DNA of 22,868 bases from an uncultured Oscillospiraceae bacterium (GCA_900555705.1 USLV01000005.1:1-22868), one strand, 5' to 3'. Numbered from the stretch's first letter, positions 13,801 to 22,651 are shown. The notes: generated by a model not told the origin, from the sequence alone. A program made the numbers and translations.

Positions 13801-14763
13801 TCAGCCTCCGATCATGTCCGGCACCGCCGCCGCAATCGCGGTCAACAGCTTCTCGATCACGCCGTCGGCTGTCCCCTCCAGCGCACAGCCCGCGGCGCGG
13901 ATATGACCGCCGCCGCCCAGCCGTGTACAGATGGCCGCCGCGTCCGCGCGGCTGTCGGTGCGCACACTGATCTTATAGCTGCCGTCCGCCTTCTGCCGCA
14001 TGGTCACGCCGACCCAGACGCCCTGAATCTGACGCGGGAGCGGCGCCAGCCCCTCCATGTCGTTCTCGCCCGCCTGCGCGGCTGCCGTCATCTCGTTTGT
14101 GATGGTCATAATGGCGCAGCGGCCGCCGTAATAAAAACGCATGCTCTCCAGCGCCAGCCGTTCCAGCTCCACCCGTGCCCGCGATTTCATATCGAACATC
14201 ACGTGGTTGATCATCTCATATCGGATGCCGATCTCCATCAGCTCAGCCGCTACCCGGTGAGCGGCTGCCGAGGTGTTGGCGTATTTGAAGCAGCCGGTAT
14301 CAGTCGCGATGCCGGTATAGATACACTCGGCAATGGCGGGCGTGACCGTTACGCCGAGCGCGCGGATCACGTCATAGATCATCATCGCCGTCGCCGCGCA
14401 GTCCGCATCCAGCATCAGATGCTCGGCATAGCGCGCATGGGTGCCGTGGTGGTCAATGCAGAGCTGTACCCGCTCCGCCAGCGGCCGCAGCGAACCGAGC
14501 AGCTGCGGATCCGCCACATCCACGGCACAGATATAGCCCGGCTCGAAGGTCTGCTCCGGCATGTCGGTCATATATGCATATTTTTCCGGAATCGGGTCCG
14601 CACAGACGACCTGTGCCTGCTTGCCGAGTGCGCGAAGCGCCCGGCAGAGCGCATAGGCCGAGCCCAGTGTATCGCCGTCCGGATACTGGTGGGTCAGGAT
14701 GAGGATCCTGTCCGCCTCCCGCAGCAGCGCCGCCGATTCGGCGGCTGTTACCTCGTGTCGCAT
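13801..14763 (-). CDS. nrnA: DHH-family phosphoesterase, NrnA-like nanoRNase/pAp phosphatase
   Basis: A 320-residue DHH/DHHA1 protein. In Bacillus-type NrnA the enzyme degrades 2-5 nt RNA fragments and dephosphorylates pAp. Visible motifs are THQYPDGDTLGSA (metal-binding Asp29 and Asp31), IDHHGTHARYA with the DHH triad at about 104-106, and the C-terminal DHHA1 loop GGGGHIRAAGC near residue 283. The N-terminal motif reads HQYPDGD rather than the commoner HxNPDGD. The ATG at 14763 behind GGAAAGG is preferred; the upstream open frame overlaps rbfA and looks non-coding. Next to rbfA and truB this is the expected nrnA locus. Confidence 0.92.
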   Translation of the reverse strand: MRHEVTAAESAALLREADRILILTHQYPDGDTLGSAYALCRALRALGKQAQVVCADPIPEKYAYMTDMPEQTFEPGYICAVDVADPQLLGSLRPLAERVQLCIDHHGTHARYAEHLMLDADCAATAMMIYDVIRALGVTVTPAIAECIYTGIATDTGCFKYANTSAAAHRVAAELMEIGIRYEMINHVMFDMKSRARVELERLALESMRFYYGGRCAIMTITNEMTAAAQAGENDMEGLAPLPRQIQGVWVGVTMRQKADGSYKISVRTDSRADAAAICTRLGGGGHIRAAGCALEGTADGVIEKLLTAIAAAVPDMIGG

Positions 14764-14785
14764 GTTATCCAACCTTTCCGCCCGT

Positions 14786-15181
14786 TCAGTCCTCGCCGCG
14801 CGCTTCCCGCTCCCGCTCGATCTGCAGCAGCGTCTTCGCGATATCGGCGCTGTGGGCGATGGAATCATCCGCTACAAACCGGAGCTCCGGCACATGGCGG
14901 AGTTTCAGCGCCGAGCCGAGGCAGCGGCGCATATAGCCCGCTGCCGAGGTCAGCCCCTTCACCGCCGCCTTCGCCGCATCCAGTCCGTCGGTTGAGCTGA
15001 CAAATACCCGCGCGCAGGACATGTCGTTTGCCAGCTCCACCCGCACAATGCTGATCAGCCCATTGCCGGGCTGGTCAGCCGTGTCGATGGGGTTGACGCG
15101 CGGATCCTTCACCGTGCGCAGAATCGCGGTCAACTCCCGCAGAATGTCCTCGCTGGTTCTGTCCATCCGATAACTCGCCAT
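14786..15181 (-). CDS. rbfA: 30S ribosome-binding factor A
   Basis: Cytoplasmic KH-like factor needed for late 30S maturation and 16S 5'-end processing, important in cold adaptation. The 131-residue length is normal. It has the RbfA beginning (RTSEDILRELTAIL, KDPRV), the central VELANDMSCARVFVSS and the C-terminal LRHVPELRFVADDSI. The ATG at 15181 follows AAGGAG, 49 nt after infB. The infB-rbfA order is conserved across bacteria. Confidence 0.96.
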   Translation of the reverse strand: MASYRMDRTSEDILRELTAILRTVKDPRVNPIDTADQPGNGLISIVRVELANDMSCARVFVSSTDGLDAAKAAVKGLTSAAGYMRRCLGSALKLRHVPELRFVADDSIAHSADIAKTLLQIEREREARGED

Positions 15182-15230
15182 GTTGTTCTCCTTTGAACCG
15201 TCAAGAATTTCGCAGCCGGGACAGCCGTTC

Positions 15231-17609
15231 TCAGTCGCGGTATTCCTCTATAATATAGGTCTCAAAGATATCGCCTTCCTTGATGTCGGCAAAATGCTCA
15301 AGGCCGATGCCGCATTCATAGCCGGCGGCCACCTCGCGCTGGTCATCCTTGAAGCGCTTGAGCGAAACCATCTTGTCGTCGGCGATGATGATGCCGTCCC
15401 GCACAACCCGCAGCAGGTCGTTGCGATAGACCTTGCCGTCGAGGATATAGCAGCCGGCGACCGTACCGACATTGGTGATCTTATAGACCTGACGCACCTC
15501 GGCGCGGCCATGCAGCACCTCGCGGGTCTTCGGCGCGAGCATACCCTTCATCGCCGACTCGATCTCCTCGATGCAGTCATAGATGATGCGGTACATCCGC
15601 ATATCCACCTGCGCGTTCTCCGCCGCGACCTGGGCCAGCGGCTCCGGCCGGACATTGAAGCCGACGATAATCGCATTGGAGGCATTCGCCAGCATGACGT
15701 CGCTCTCATTCACGGCACCGACCGCGCCATGGATGACGCGCACCCGCACCTCCTCGTTGGAGAGCTTCTCAAGCGACTGCCGAACCGCCTCGACCGAGCC
15801 CTGCACATCTGCCTTGACGATGATGGGCAGCTCCTTCATGTCGCCGATCTGCATCTGATCGAACAGGTTGTCGAGCGTGACCTTCTGATACTGGCTGAAA
15901 AGCTCCTCCTTGGCAGTCTGACGGCGCTGCTCCACCAGTTCGCGCGCCAGCCGCTCGTCGGTGACGGCATCAAACACATCGCCCGCCGTCGGGACAGAGT
16001 CGAGACCCATGATCTCCACCGGGACGGAGGGGCCGGCACTCTCGACGCGGTGGCCGAGATCATCCGTCATGGCGCGAACACGGCCGACCGCCGTTCCCGC
16101 CACCAGAATATCGCCGCCTCGCAGCGTGCCGTTCTGCACGAGCACCGTCGCGATCGGACCGCGGCCCTTGTCCAGGCGCGCCTCGATGACGGTACCACGG
16201 GCGGCACGATCGGGATTGGCGCGCAGCTCCTTGACCTCGGCGACCAGCAGCACCATCTCGAGCAGCTTCTCCATGCCCATGCCGGTCAGCGCCGACACCG
16301 GGACACAGATGACGTCGCCGCCCCACTCCTCCGGCACCAGCTCATATTCGGTGAGCTGCTGCATCACGCGGTCGGGATTTGCCTCCGGCTTATCCATCTT
16401 ATTGATCGCTACAATGATCGAGACACCCGCCGCCTTCGCGTGGTTGATCGCCTCAACTGTCTGCGGCATGATGCCGTCGTCCGCCGCCACAACCAGGATG
16501 GCGATATCCGTCACCTGGGCGCCGCGGGCACGCATCGAGGTAAACGCCGCGTGACCGGGGGTGTCGAGGAAGGTGATCGACTGCCCCTTCACATCCACGC
16601 GATAAGCGCCGATATGCTGGGTGATGCCGCCCGCCTCACCGGCGGTGACGCGGGTTTCCCGGATCGCGTCGAGGATCGAGGTCTTGCCGTGATCGACATG
16701 GCCCATCACCACCACAACCGGGTCGCGGGGCTGGAGATCCTGATCGGTGTCCTCGTGGTCGTCGATGATGCGCTCCTCAATGGTGACCACAACCTCGCGC
16801 TCCACCTTTGCATGCAGCTCACCCGCCACCAGATACGCAGTGTCGAAATCGATCTCCTCATTGACCGACGCCATCACGCCAAGCCCCATCAGCTTTTTGA
16901 TAACCTCGGCAGAGGTCGCCTTCAGCCGGGAAGCCAGCTCACCGACCGTGATGGTGTCGCCGACCGTGATGGTAATCGGCTTCTTCTGGCGCTCAAGCTG
17001 AATACGGCGCAGCCGCTCCGCCTCGGTCTCGCGGCGACCGTGCGGCTTGCGGTACTGCTGCGACTTCTGGTTGATCTTCTGCTTACGCGCCGCGCCGCCG
17101 TCACCGCGTACGCGGTTGGAGGTCTGGGCCATCACATCGAATTTCTCGTCGTATTTACCGACGTTGACCTGCGGCGTGCGGGTATCGATGGTGCGGCGTT
17201 CCACCGGCTGCTTCTTCTGCGGTGCGGCGCCCCCCTGCCTGGCCTCTCCCGGCTTCGGCTGCTTTTTCGGCTGCCCGGCAGCCGGTGCGGCGGCCGATTT
17301 CTTCTCTCCGGCTGGCTTGTTGGCAGCCGCGGCCGCAGCCATCTGCGCCTCGCGCTCCTTCTGCGCCGCTTCGGCGGCAGCGGCCTTCGCCGCCTCCCGC
17401 TTCTGATCCGCCGCTGCAAAATAGGCGTCCAGATTCTCAATCTGATGCAGCTGAGTAAAATGGTCGAAGACCAGATTCAGCTCATCTTCCTCCAGTGCGG
17501 TCATGCTCTTCTTCGGTGTGTCGACATAGTCGGCCAGAAACGCGATGACCTCCTTACTGGTCACGCCAAAATCCTTGGCAACCTCGCTGACGCGGTATTT
17601 GATCATCAT
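15231..17609 (-). CDS. infB: Translation initiation factor IF-2
   Basis: GTPase that brings fMet-tRNA to the 30S subunit and promotes subunit joining. The 792-residue protein has a first IF2-N domain at 1-52, an Ala/Lys/Gln-rich linker (about 65-210), a second IF2-N domain (about 215-265) and the G domain. The latter shows GHVDHGKT (303-310), DTPGH (349-353) and NKMDK (403-407). Beta-barrel and fMet-tRNA-binding domains follow. The start overlaps the ylxQ stop by 4 nt (ATATGATG); either of two adjacent ATGs could be used, and the first is annotated. Confidence 0.98.
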   Translation of the reverse strand: MMIKYRVSEVAKDFGVTSKEVIAFLADYVDTPKKSMTALEEDELNLVFDHFTQLHQIENLDAYFAAADQKREAAKAAAAEAAQKEREAQMAAAAAANKPAGEKKSAAAPAAGQPKKQPKPGEARQGGAAPQKKQPVERRTIDTRTPQVNVGKYDEKFDVMAQTSNRVRGDGGAARKQKINQKSQQYRKPHGRRETEAERLRRIQLERQKKPITITVGDTITVGELASRLKATSAEVIKKLMGLGVMASVNEEIDFDTAYLVAGELHAKVEREVVVTIEERIIDDHEDTDQDLQPRDPVVVVMGHVDHGKTSILDAIRETRVTAGEAGGITQHIGAYRVDVKGQSITFLDTPGHAAFTSMRARGAQVTDIAILVVAADDGIMPQTVEAINHAKAAGVSIIVAINKMDKPEANPDRVMQQLTEYELVPEEWGGDVICVPVSALTGMGMEKLLEMVLLVAEVKELRANPDRAARGTVIEARLDKGRGPIATVLVQNGTLRGGDILVAGTAVGRVRAMTDDLGHRVESAGPSVPVEIMGLDSVPTAGDVFDAVTDERLARELVEQRRQTAKEELFSQYQKVTLDNLFDQMQIGDMKELPIIVKADVQGSVEAVRQSLEKLSNEEVRVRVIHGAVGAVNESDVMLANASNAIIVGFNVRPEPLAQVAAENAQVDMRMYRIIYDCIEEIESAMKGMLAPKTREVLHGRAEVRQVYKITNVGTVAGCYILDGKVYRNDLLRVVRDGIIIADDKMVSLKRFKDDQREVAAGYECGIGLEHFADIKEGDIFETYIIEEYRD

Positions 17610-17932
17610 ATGGCAGATTCCTCCTCTTCATCGCGGCCGCACAGCGCCTTCATTGCGGCGGCAAAGCCCTCATCATCCGTCGAAGCGACGCCCACCGGCC
17701 GGGAAAAGCCCAGCGCACGGGCCATCTCCTCCTTGCCGAACGGGGCGCGCCCCGTATTCACCTGTTTCAGCCCGAACAGCAGTTCCTTCTCCGTCTTGGC
17801 GGACAGGTCGGCGGCCAGCAGCACAAACGCTGCTTTCCCCGCCGTGAGCTGTTCCCGGACGGCGTCAAACCCGGTGGTCAGACGCCCCGCCCGGCGGGCC
17901 ATGCCGATCAGGCCGGCCAGCTTATGCTCCAT
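17606..17932 (-). CDS. ylxQ: L7Ae/L30e-family RNA-binding protein YlxQ
   Basis: A 108-residue protein of the L7Ae family that binds kink-turn RNA; the in vivo role in Firmicutes is not settled. The start [21 protein letters not shown] and the central [18 protein letters not shown] are typical. I chose the ATG at 17932 because it gives this conserved N-terminus and overlaps ylxR by 11 nt; the longer frame upstream is the shadow of ylxR. It overlaps infB by 4 nt. It ends in an acidic tail (DEEEESAI). Confidence 0.9.
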   Translation of the reverse strand: MEHKLAGLIGMARRAGRLTTGFDAVREQLTAGKAAFVLLAADLSAKTEKELLFGLKQVNTGRAPFGKEEMARALGFSRPVGVASTDDEGFAAAMKALCGRDEEEESAI

Positions 17933-18197
17933 CTTCCTGCAATTCCTCCTCCATGCGGTCATACACCTCGGCGGGAATCTGGCAGGAAAAGGCTCTCTCC
18001 AGCCGCCTTGCCTTCCGCGCGGCGCGCAGGCAATCCCCGTTCCGGCAGACATAAGCACCGCGGCCGGGCTTCCGTCCCGTCGTGTCCAGCGAAATTTCGC
18101 CCTCCGGGCTTTTCACAACCCGCACCAGCTCTCGCTTTGGCTTCATCTCGCCGCAGCCGGTACATTTCCGCAGCGGCACCCGCTTGATCTGCGCCAT
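17922..18197 (-). CDS. ylxR: YlxR-family nucleoid/RNA-binding protein
   Basis: A 91-residue DUF448-type protein of the nusA-infB operon; family members have been reported to bind DNA/RNA and influence transcription or RNase P. The signature is clear: VPLRKCTGCGEMKPKREL, then GRKPGRGAYVC and a basic KARRLERAF. Cys pairs occur at CTGC and in the VCRNGDC segment. The ATG at 18197 follows AGGGAGG. It starts 51 nt after nusA and overlaps ylxQ. Confidence 0.93.
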   Translation of the reverse strand: MAQIKRVPLRKCTGCGEMKPKRELVRVVKSPEGEISLDTTGRKPGRGAYVCRNGDCLRAARKARRLERAFSCQIPAEVYDRMEEELQEDGA

Positions 18198-18248
18198 CCG
18201 GGCACGCCTCCCTTTCTTTATCTATAACAAAAAGCAATCGCCAATTGG

Positions 18249-19355
18249 TTATGCTTCCGTTTCCCCGCTGTCCTCTTCGGCAGCCTTCTCCGACTCCTCG
18301 CCGAAGAACCCGCTCTCCGGCCGGATATCGATCTTCCAGCCGGTCAGCTTGGCTGCAAGGCGGGCGTTCTGACCCTTATTACCGATCGCGAGCGACAGCT
18401 GTGCATCCGGCACCGTCACCCGGCAGCTCCGGGCCCCCTCGGGATCCACTTCAACCGACAGCACCTTTGCCGGAGACAGCGCGGCGCTGATAAACGCGAC
18501 AGGATCCTCACTGTATTCCACAATGTCGATCTTCTCGCCGCCGAGCTCGTCAACGATGCCGCCGACGCGCGCGCCGCGCGGGCCGATGCAGGCGCCGACC
18601 GCGTCCACGTTCTCATCGTGCGCCAGGACGGCGAGCTTGGTCCGGGAGCCTGCCTCGCGGGAGACCGCTTTGATCTCGACCGTGCCGCCGAAGATCTCGG
18701 GAACCTCCATTTCGAACAGACGCTTAACCAGACCCGGATGGGTGCGCGAAATCAGCATTCGCGGACCGCGGTCACCTTCTTTGACGTCGACGACAAACAC
18801 CTTGACCCGGTCGCCCTCACGGAAGGTCTCCTCGCCGATCTGTTCGCTCTTCGGCAGAATTGCCTCCGAACGGCCGATCTCAACCGCGACCGCACCGCTC
18901 TTCGGATCGACGCGGGACACAACCGCCGTGACCAACTCCTGGTTCCGGCGCTGGAATTCCTGCATCTGCTGGCCCCGCTCCGCTTCACGGATACCCTGCC
19001 GGATGACGTGCTTCGCGGTCTGCGCCGCGATGCGGCCGAACTGCTTGGTCTCGAGCGGAATTTCCACCACATCGCCGACACGGGCAGTCTTTTTGTATTT
19101 CACCGCCTGCTCGAGCAGCATCTCCTCGTCCGGATCGACGATTTCCTCGACCACCGTCTTGTTGAGCGTTACGGAGAACGCCGCGGTCTCGGGATCCATG
19201 ATGACCGAGATGTTCTCCTTTCCGCCGTAGTCGCGCTTGACGGCGATGATAATCGCCGCGCGGATCTTTTCGAGCAGGTAATCCCCCGAAATGCCCTTCT
19301 CTTTCTCGAGCATCCGGAGCGCTTCAAAAAATTCTACGTTGTCTGCCTTTCCCAT
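18249..19355 (-). CDS. nusA: Transcription termination/antitermination factor NusA
   Basis: RNA polymerase-binding factor that modulates pausing, intrinsic termination and antitermination. It has 368 residues, the short Firmicutes form lacking the C-terminal acidic repeats of proteobacteria. An N-terminal polymerase-binding domain (to about 130) precedes an S1 domain (about 135-200) and two KH domains (about 205-345). The KH domains show VGACIGPRGARVGGIVDEL and LAIGNKGQNARLAAKLTGW. A short acidic tail follows. The ATG at 19355 follows GGAGGTACAGC. It lies between rimP and ylxR as usual. Confidence 0.97.
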   Translation of the reverse strand: MGKADNVEFFEALRMLEKEKGISGDYLLEKIRAAIIIAVKRDYGGKENISVIMDPETAAFSVTLNKTVVEEIVDPDEEMLLEQAVKYKKTARVGDVVEIPLETKQFGRIAAQTAKHVIRQGIREAERGQQMQEFQRRNQELVTAVVSRVDPKSGAVAVEIGRSEAILPKSEQIGEETFREGDRVKVFVVDVKEGDRGPRMLISRTHPGLVKRLFEMEVPEIFGGTVEIKAVSREAGSRTKLAVLAHDENVDAVGACIGPRGARVGGIVDELGGEKIDIVEYSEDPVAFISAALSPAKVLSVEVDPEGARSCRVTVPDAQLSLAIGNKGQNARLAAKLTGWKIDIRPESGFFGEESEKAAEEDSGETEA

Positions 19356-19382
19356 GCTGTACCTCCAAGCCGTTTTCCGGCA

Positions 19383-19831
19383 TTAAAATTCCGTTTCCTC
19401 TGCGGCGTCTTCGTCAAAGTCCTCCGCGTCGTCGATCACATGCACCAGCGCGATCTCCTTTTGCGGGAAGCTGCGCCGTTCACCGTTCTCCAGTTCAATC
19501 GTCACCTCGCCGTCCGACAGTCCGATCAAAAGCCCGGCGAATTCCCGCTCGCCATCCACCGGCCGGATCAGCCCGGCGACATCACCTCGAGGCAATAGGC
19601 CTGCGGGATGGGATCCGCCGCATCCAGCAGCGGACTCAGGCGACGGGACAGCGCGGCGCAATCGTCGATGGTCACGCCCTCATCCCGGTCGATGATATAG
19701 CGCAGATACCAGGTTGCGCCCTCTTTGACAAAGCGTACATCCCAGAGCGTCAGTCCCAGCTCCGCCGCAACCGGTTCCGCCAGACGCCGACAGACCGTCG
19801 CTGTGCCGCCCGATCCTTTTCCCGTTGCCAT
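19383..19831 (-). pseudogene. rimP: Ribosome maturation factor RimP, interrupted by internal deletion and frameshift
   Basis: From the ATG at 19831 a frame encodes the RimP N-terminal domain (LGLTLWDVRFVKEG, YIIDRDEGVTIDDCAALSR, YCLEVMSPG) and then hits TGA at 19570-19568 after 87 residues. The C-terminal domain (RPVDGEREFAGLLIG, GEVTIELENGERRSFP, KEIALVHVIDD) continues in another frame to 19383. In intact RimP the conserved SPG-x-x-RPL segment and about 22 more residues separate these parts. Here SPG is followed almost directly by IRPVDG, so roughly 65-70 nt appear lost, with a frame change. RimP helps mature the 30S subunit. Either the gene is truly broken or the assembly has an error. Re-initiation on a poor start codon is possible but not convincing. 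Confidence 0.75.
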
Positions 19832-19852
19832 TTGCGCCCCTCCAGACAAAGA

Positions 19853-19876
19853 CAAAAGAGCGGGTTGCCCCACTCT
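19853..19876 (-). terminator. Hairpin with T-tract in the rimP-nusA leader
   Basis: Minus-strand AGAGTGGG pairs with CCCGCTCT (8 bp, one G-U) around a GCAA tetraloop and runs into TTTTG, 22 nt before the rimP ATG and about 25 nt after the likely transcript start. It could be an attenuator of the whole nusA-infB cluster. RimP leaders with premature terminators have been described in other bacteria; this match is by architecture only. Confidence 0.6.
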
Positions 19877-19890
19877 TTCACCTTCACATT

Positions 19891-19907
19891 CTATCATACA
19901 ATGATAG
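19891..19907. promoter_or_regulatory. 7-bp dyad centred on the rimP-nusA transcript start
   Basis: CTATCAT and ATGATAG flank a 3-nt centre at 19899, which coincides with the start site predicted from the -10 box. It could be an operator, or a 5'-end hairpin stabilising the mRNA. Confidence 0.4.
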
Positions 19908-19934
19908 TATACCACGCTCTGCCGGGAAATGCAA
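19906..19934 (-). promoter_or_regulatory. Sigma-A promoter of the rimP-nusA-infB cluster
   Basis: Minus-strand TTGCAT (19934-19929), a 17-bp spacer and TATACT (19911-19906). It is the only strong promoter upstream of the cluster. The 141 bp between it and the lipoprotein gene (19935-20075) hold no gene or convincing terminator that I could see. Confidence 0.88.
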
Positions 19935-20075
19935 GTCTTTTTCATCAAAAATATACCTGTTCGCGTCCCTCGTCATCTTTGCACAAATCGCATGGGGAGA
20001 GATTCTGCCTGATGAATCATCATGAAATGAACGGAGTCTATCCAGCAGAACCCGCCACCCAAATATATGTAATAT

Positions 20076-21374
20076 TTATTTTGATGTTTTCTGCAAAGTA
20101 ACATCCGCGAACAGGACGTCGCATCCCGACCATGCCGTTGTCTCTATTTTTACCTTCAGATCGGTGATTCCGGTGATGTCCACCGATATCTCCTGCGGCT
20201 CAAATGAATTGGTAATGGTTGCTTCATAGAGAAGTTTCTCATCACCATATATTTTGATCCAGCCCTTGTCCTTTTTAGATTCACTGCCTTTGTGAGCGGC
20301 AAGAGTGCCGCGGAGCAGATTATAGCCCTTTCCAATATCATAAACTGCCTCTCCTCCACACGATAAATAGCCGCTGAGGGTATACCAGCCTTTTTGATGC
20401 CGATTACCTCTCGTATCCGCTTCATCTTCGCCGAGATGCCATTTCCCACTTTTTTGATATGCCTTCCTGTCAAAGAGAGAAACCGGTTGATAGGTCATAT
20501 AATAGGCATAGTGGTTCTGCAGTTCTTCGTCATCCGGAAACTTCTGTATAGCCGGACGGAGAATGTCGGCGGCTTTGCTGTAATCCTTTTCGGGATCGAC
20601 AAAGGCCGCGTTGGCTGCCTCCAAAGCGGCGGTGACATAGCTTTTTTCACAGGTGGCCTTTTCGGTCAACAAGTCCGTGTCCTCAGGCAGCGTTTTGACG
20701 GCATCGCTAATCACCCGCAGTGCTTCCTCGTAATTCTCTTCGCTCAAAGCCGCCGTCACTCTCTCCCGTACGCTCCCTTTATAGGCTATAACAGCCGTCC
20801 GCTGTTTTTGCTGAGCATCGGCATATTGGGAGTCGGCCTCCAGCACTTTTTCAAACTCCTCGATGGCGGCCTGATAATTCTTCAGTTCCAAAAGCTTACA
20901 GCCCGAATCGTAAGCAATTTTCGAGGCGTTTACTTCCGACAGACGTTGTTCATAGCCTGCTGTTTCCACATCGTTGATCTCCGCTAATGTTACCACCCGT
21001 ACAACCGTTTTCAAAGCTGTTTTGGCCTGCTCATAGGTTCCATCATCCATCAAATAGGCGTCGATGACAGAATCCGCAAAATCGCACAGTGTTTCCTTCA
21101 CCTCCTGTTCCCGGTGTAAATGGCCCCATACGGTATCGCTATACATATCGACAGCCTTTTGGTATTCTCCCGCTTCCAATAACTGCCTGAAATTTTTCGA
21201 ATCGTAGTCCGCCTGATCAATCGGTGTCTCACTACCATACCCCTTTTCCATGGAGCCAGCGTCATTTTGACAAGCAGTCAGCCGCAGGAGCATCAGAACG
21301 CAGACAACCAGTACTCCACCAATGGCCGTCCCGCTTTTTGCCGCTTTTCTCGTCCGAATAAACCCGCTTCTCAT
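20076..21374 (-). CDS. Lipoprotein with TPR-like repeats and C-terminal NPCBM-type domain
   Basis: A 432-residue surface protein of unknown function. The N-terminus has basic residues, a hydrophobic stretch (about 16-30) and a lipobox LTAC with Cys35, so it should be lipid-anchored outside the membrane. Residues about 55-290 are helical and acidic with TPR-like units (for example NYQAAIEEFEKVLEADSQYADAQQ and NYEEALRVISDAVKTLPEDTDLL). The last 100 residues (LSGYLSCGGEAVYDIG, KIYGDEKLLYEATI, ISVDITGITDLKVKIE) resemble the NPCBM beta-sandwich, a putative carbohydrate-binding module. The ATG at 21374 follows AAGGAG. It is more A+T-rich than its neighbours and divergent from a XRE regulator, with an operator-like palindrome in between, so it looks acquired and regulated. 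Confidence 0.85.
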   Translation of the reverse strand: MRSGFIRTRKAAKSGTAIGGVLVVCVLMLLRLTACQNDAGSMEKGYGSETPIDQADYDSKNFRQLLEAGEYQKAVDMYSDTVWGHLHREQEVKETLCDFADSVIDAYLMDDGTYEQAKTALKTVVRVVTLAEINDVETAGYEQRLSEVNASKIAYDSGCKLLELKNYQAAIEEFEKVLEADSQYADAQQKQRTAVIAYKGSVRERVTAALSEENYEEALRVISDAVKTLPEDTDLLTEKATCEKSYVTAALEAANAAFVDPEKDYSKAADILRPAIQKFPDDEELQNHYAYYMTYQPVSLFDRKAYQKSGKWHLGEDEADTRGNRHQKGWYTLSGYLSCGGEAVYDIGKGYNLLRGTLAAHKGSESKKDKGWIKIYGDEKLLYEATITNSFEPQEISVDITGITDLKVKIETTAWSGCDVLFADVTLQKTSK

Positions 21375-21429
21375 TGTTCAACACTCCTTGACACATTTGA
21401 CAGTCGGATATCCACTATTACCCGGGATT

Positions 21430-21463
21430 GTTTATTTTGCACCCATATAGGTGCAAAATAAAC
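21430..21463. promoter_or_regulatory. Perfect 14-bp-arm palindrome, candidate operator
   Basis: GTTTATTTTGCACC and its exact reverse complement flank CATATA. The palindrome overlaps the end of the -10 box and the transcript start of the lipoprotein promoter, where a bound protein would block RNA polymerase. A related half-site AGGTGCAAA recurs at 21507-21515, closer to the xre gene. The divergent XRE protein is the obvious candidate ligand. Confidence 0.75.
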
Positions 21464-21489
21464 ATATCATACCGATAGAATGTTGTCAA
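21461..21489 (-). promoter_or_regulatory. Sigma-A promoter of the lipoprotein gene
   Basis: Minus-strand TTGACA (21489-21484), a 17-bp spacer and TATGTT (21466-21461). The -35 is perfect and the -10 fair. The palindrome at 21430-21463 begins inside this -10 box. Confidence 0.7.
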
Positions 21490-21506
21490 GCGAAATGTGC
21501 TCAAAC

Positions 21507-21515
21507 AGGTGCAAA
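21507..21515 (+). promoter_or_regulatory. Operator half-site upstream of the xre gene
   Basis: AGGTGCAAA repeats the right half of the palindrome at 21430-21463, about 29 nt before the xre ATG and just upstream of an AT-rich run (CATAATAATAGTAT) that could serve as its -10 region. No good -35 was seen. It would fit autoregulation by the XRE protein. Confidence 0.35.
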
Positions 21516-21543
21516 CCATAATAATAGTATCGGATGACGCAAT

Positions 21544-21765
21544 ATGAACGCAGAATACGAAAAACAGGTAGGACAAAAAATACGGAAATTTCGCGAAGCG
21601 AAAAACATGACACAGGAGCAGTTGTCGGCGAAGCTTCAATTGGAAGGTTGCGATATTACCAGAAGCGCACTGGCAAAAATGGAAGTTGGGCAGCGCCACA
21701 TCTATCTGGATGAGCTTAAGCTGCTCAAAGAACTGCTGGGTGTGGACTATGCCGATCTGCTCTGA
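21544..21765 (+). CDS. XRE-family helix-turn-helix regulator (73 aa)
   Basis: The only plus-strand gene supported in the window. The 73 residues are almost entirely one Cro/CI-type HTH: IRKFREAKNMTQEQLSAKLQ (helices 1-2), then ITRSALAKMEVGQRHIYLDE (recognition helix and following turn), then ELKLLKELLGVDYADLL. There is no second domain, so ligand sensing is not evident and it may act as a simple dimeric repressor. The ribosome site is weak (CGGATGA). It is divergent from the lipoprotein gene across a 169-bp region holding the palindrome, which suggests it represses that gene and perhaps itself. Confidence 0.88.
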   Translation: MNAEYEKQVGQKIRKFREAKNMTQEQLSAKLQLEGCDITRSALAKMEVGQRHIYLDELKLLKELLGVDYADLL

Positions 21766-21802
21766 GATTACGCGCCAATTGAAAGTGTCTATTTTCGACG
21801 AT

Positions 21803-21846
21803 AAAAAAGCCCCGGGAGGACAACAAGGTATGTTGTCCTCCCGGGG
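21803..21846 (-). terminator. Intrinsic terminator after yebC
   Basis: Minus-strand CCCCGGGAGGACAACA and its exact complement form a 16-bp stem with a short loop, followed by C and six T residues. It begins 15 nt after the yebC stop. It also lies downstream of the convergent xre gene but has no good T-tract in that direction. Confidence 0.93.
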
Positions 21847-21861
21847 TATCTGTTTCGCTGT

Positions 21862-22599
21862 TCAGTCCTCTTCCGGTCGATCCCAGTTGTGCCAGACGTT
21901 CTGCACGTCGTCGTTGTCCTCGAGCATATCGAGCAGCTTCTCCATCTTGGTCACAAGCTCCGGATCGTCGATGGCGCTCAGCACATCCGGCACCATCTCC
22001 ACCTCGGCGGAGAGGAAGCTGTATCCTTTCGCCTCAAGGTCCTCACGGACGCCGGAGAAGTCGTCCGGCTCAGTCGTGATTTCGAAGACATCCCCGTCGG
22101 TCGAGAAATCCGCCGCACCCGCCTCGAGCGCATCCTCCATCACCTTGTCCTCGTCGAGGCCCTCCGCCTCAATGGCCAGCACACCCTTCTGATTGAACAT
22201 GAAGGATACGCAGCCGGTCTGGCCAAGGTTGCCGCCGCACTTGTCGAAATAGTGGCGCATCTCGCCCGCCGTGCGGTTGCGGTTGTCGGTCAGGGTCTCC
22301 ACGATGACCGCGATGCCGCTCGGGCCATAGCCCTCATACTGCAGCGCCTCGTAGTTGTCGGTGTTCCCCTCGCCCGCCGCCTTCTTGATGATGCGATCGA
22401 TGTTGTCGTTGGGGACATTGTTGGCCTTCGCCTTGGCGATCGCGTCCTTAAGCTTCGAGTTGGAGGCGGGATCCGGACCGCCGCCCTCCTTGACCGCCAC
22501 CGCGATCTCACGGCCGACCTTGGTAAAGATCTTGGCCTTCTGGCCGTCGGTCTTTTCCTTCTTGCGCTTGATGTTGTTCCATTTGGAGTGTCCCGACAT
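21862..22599 (-). CDS. yebC: YebC/PmpR-family protein
   Basis: A 245-residue member of the widespread YebC family. Members have been described as transcriptional regulators and, more recently, as factors that help ribosomes through proline-rich stalls; which applies here is unknown. The N-terminus [16 protein letters not shown], then [21 protein letters not shown] and [23 protein letters not shown] are signatures. The acidic C-terminal end is also typical. The ATG at 22599 behind AAGGGG gives the canonical start. It has its own promoter and terminator, so it is monocistronic. Confidence 0.96.
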   Translation of the reverse strand: MSGHSKWNNIKRKKEKTDGQKAKIFTKVGREIAVAVKEGGGPDPASNSKLKDAIAKAKANNVPNDNIDRIIKKAAGEGNTDNYEALQYEGYGPSGIAVIVETLTDNRNRTAGEMRHYFDKCGGNLGQTGCVSFMFNQKGVLAIEAEGLDEDKVMEDALEAGAADFSTDGDVFEITTEPDDFSGVREDLEAKGYSFLSAEVEMVPDVLSAIDDPELVTKMEKLLDMLEDNDDVQNVWHNWDRPEED

Positions 22600-22651
22600 G
22601 GATATAAAACCCCTTTTATTATAAAATCGGAAAAATACTGTCTGTTTTTTG

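Noticed and set aside
15180..18227. 1015-codon plus-strand open frame opposite infB, ylxQ and ylxR
   Set aside because: It is a shadow of three well-supported minus-strand genes in GC-rich DNA, with no family motif of its own.
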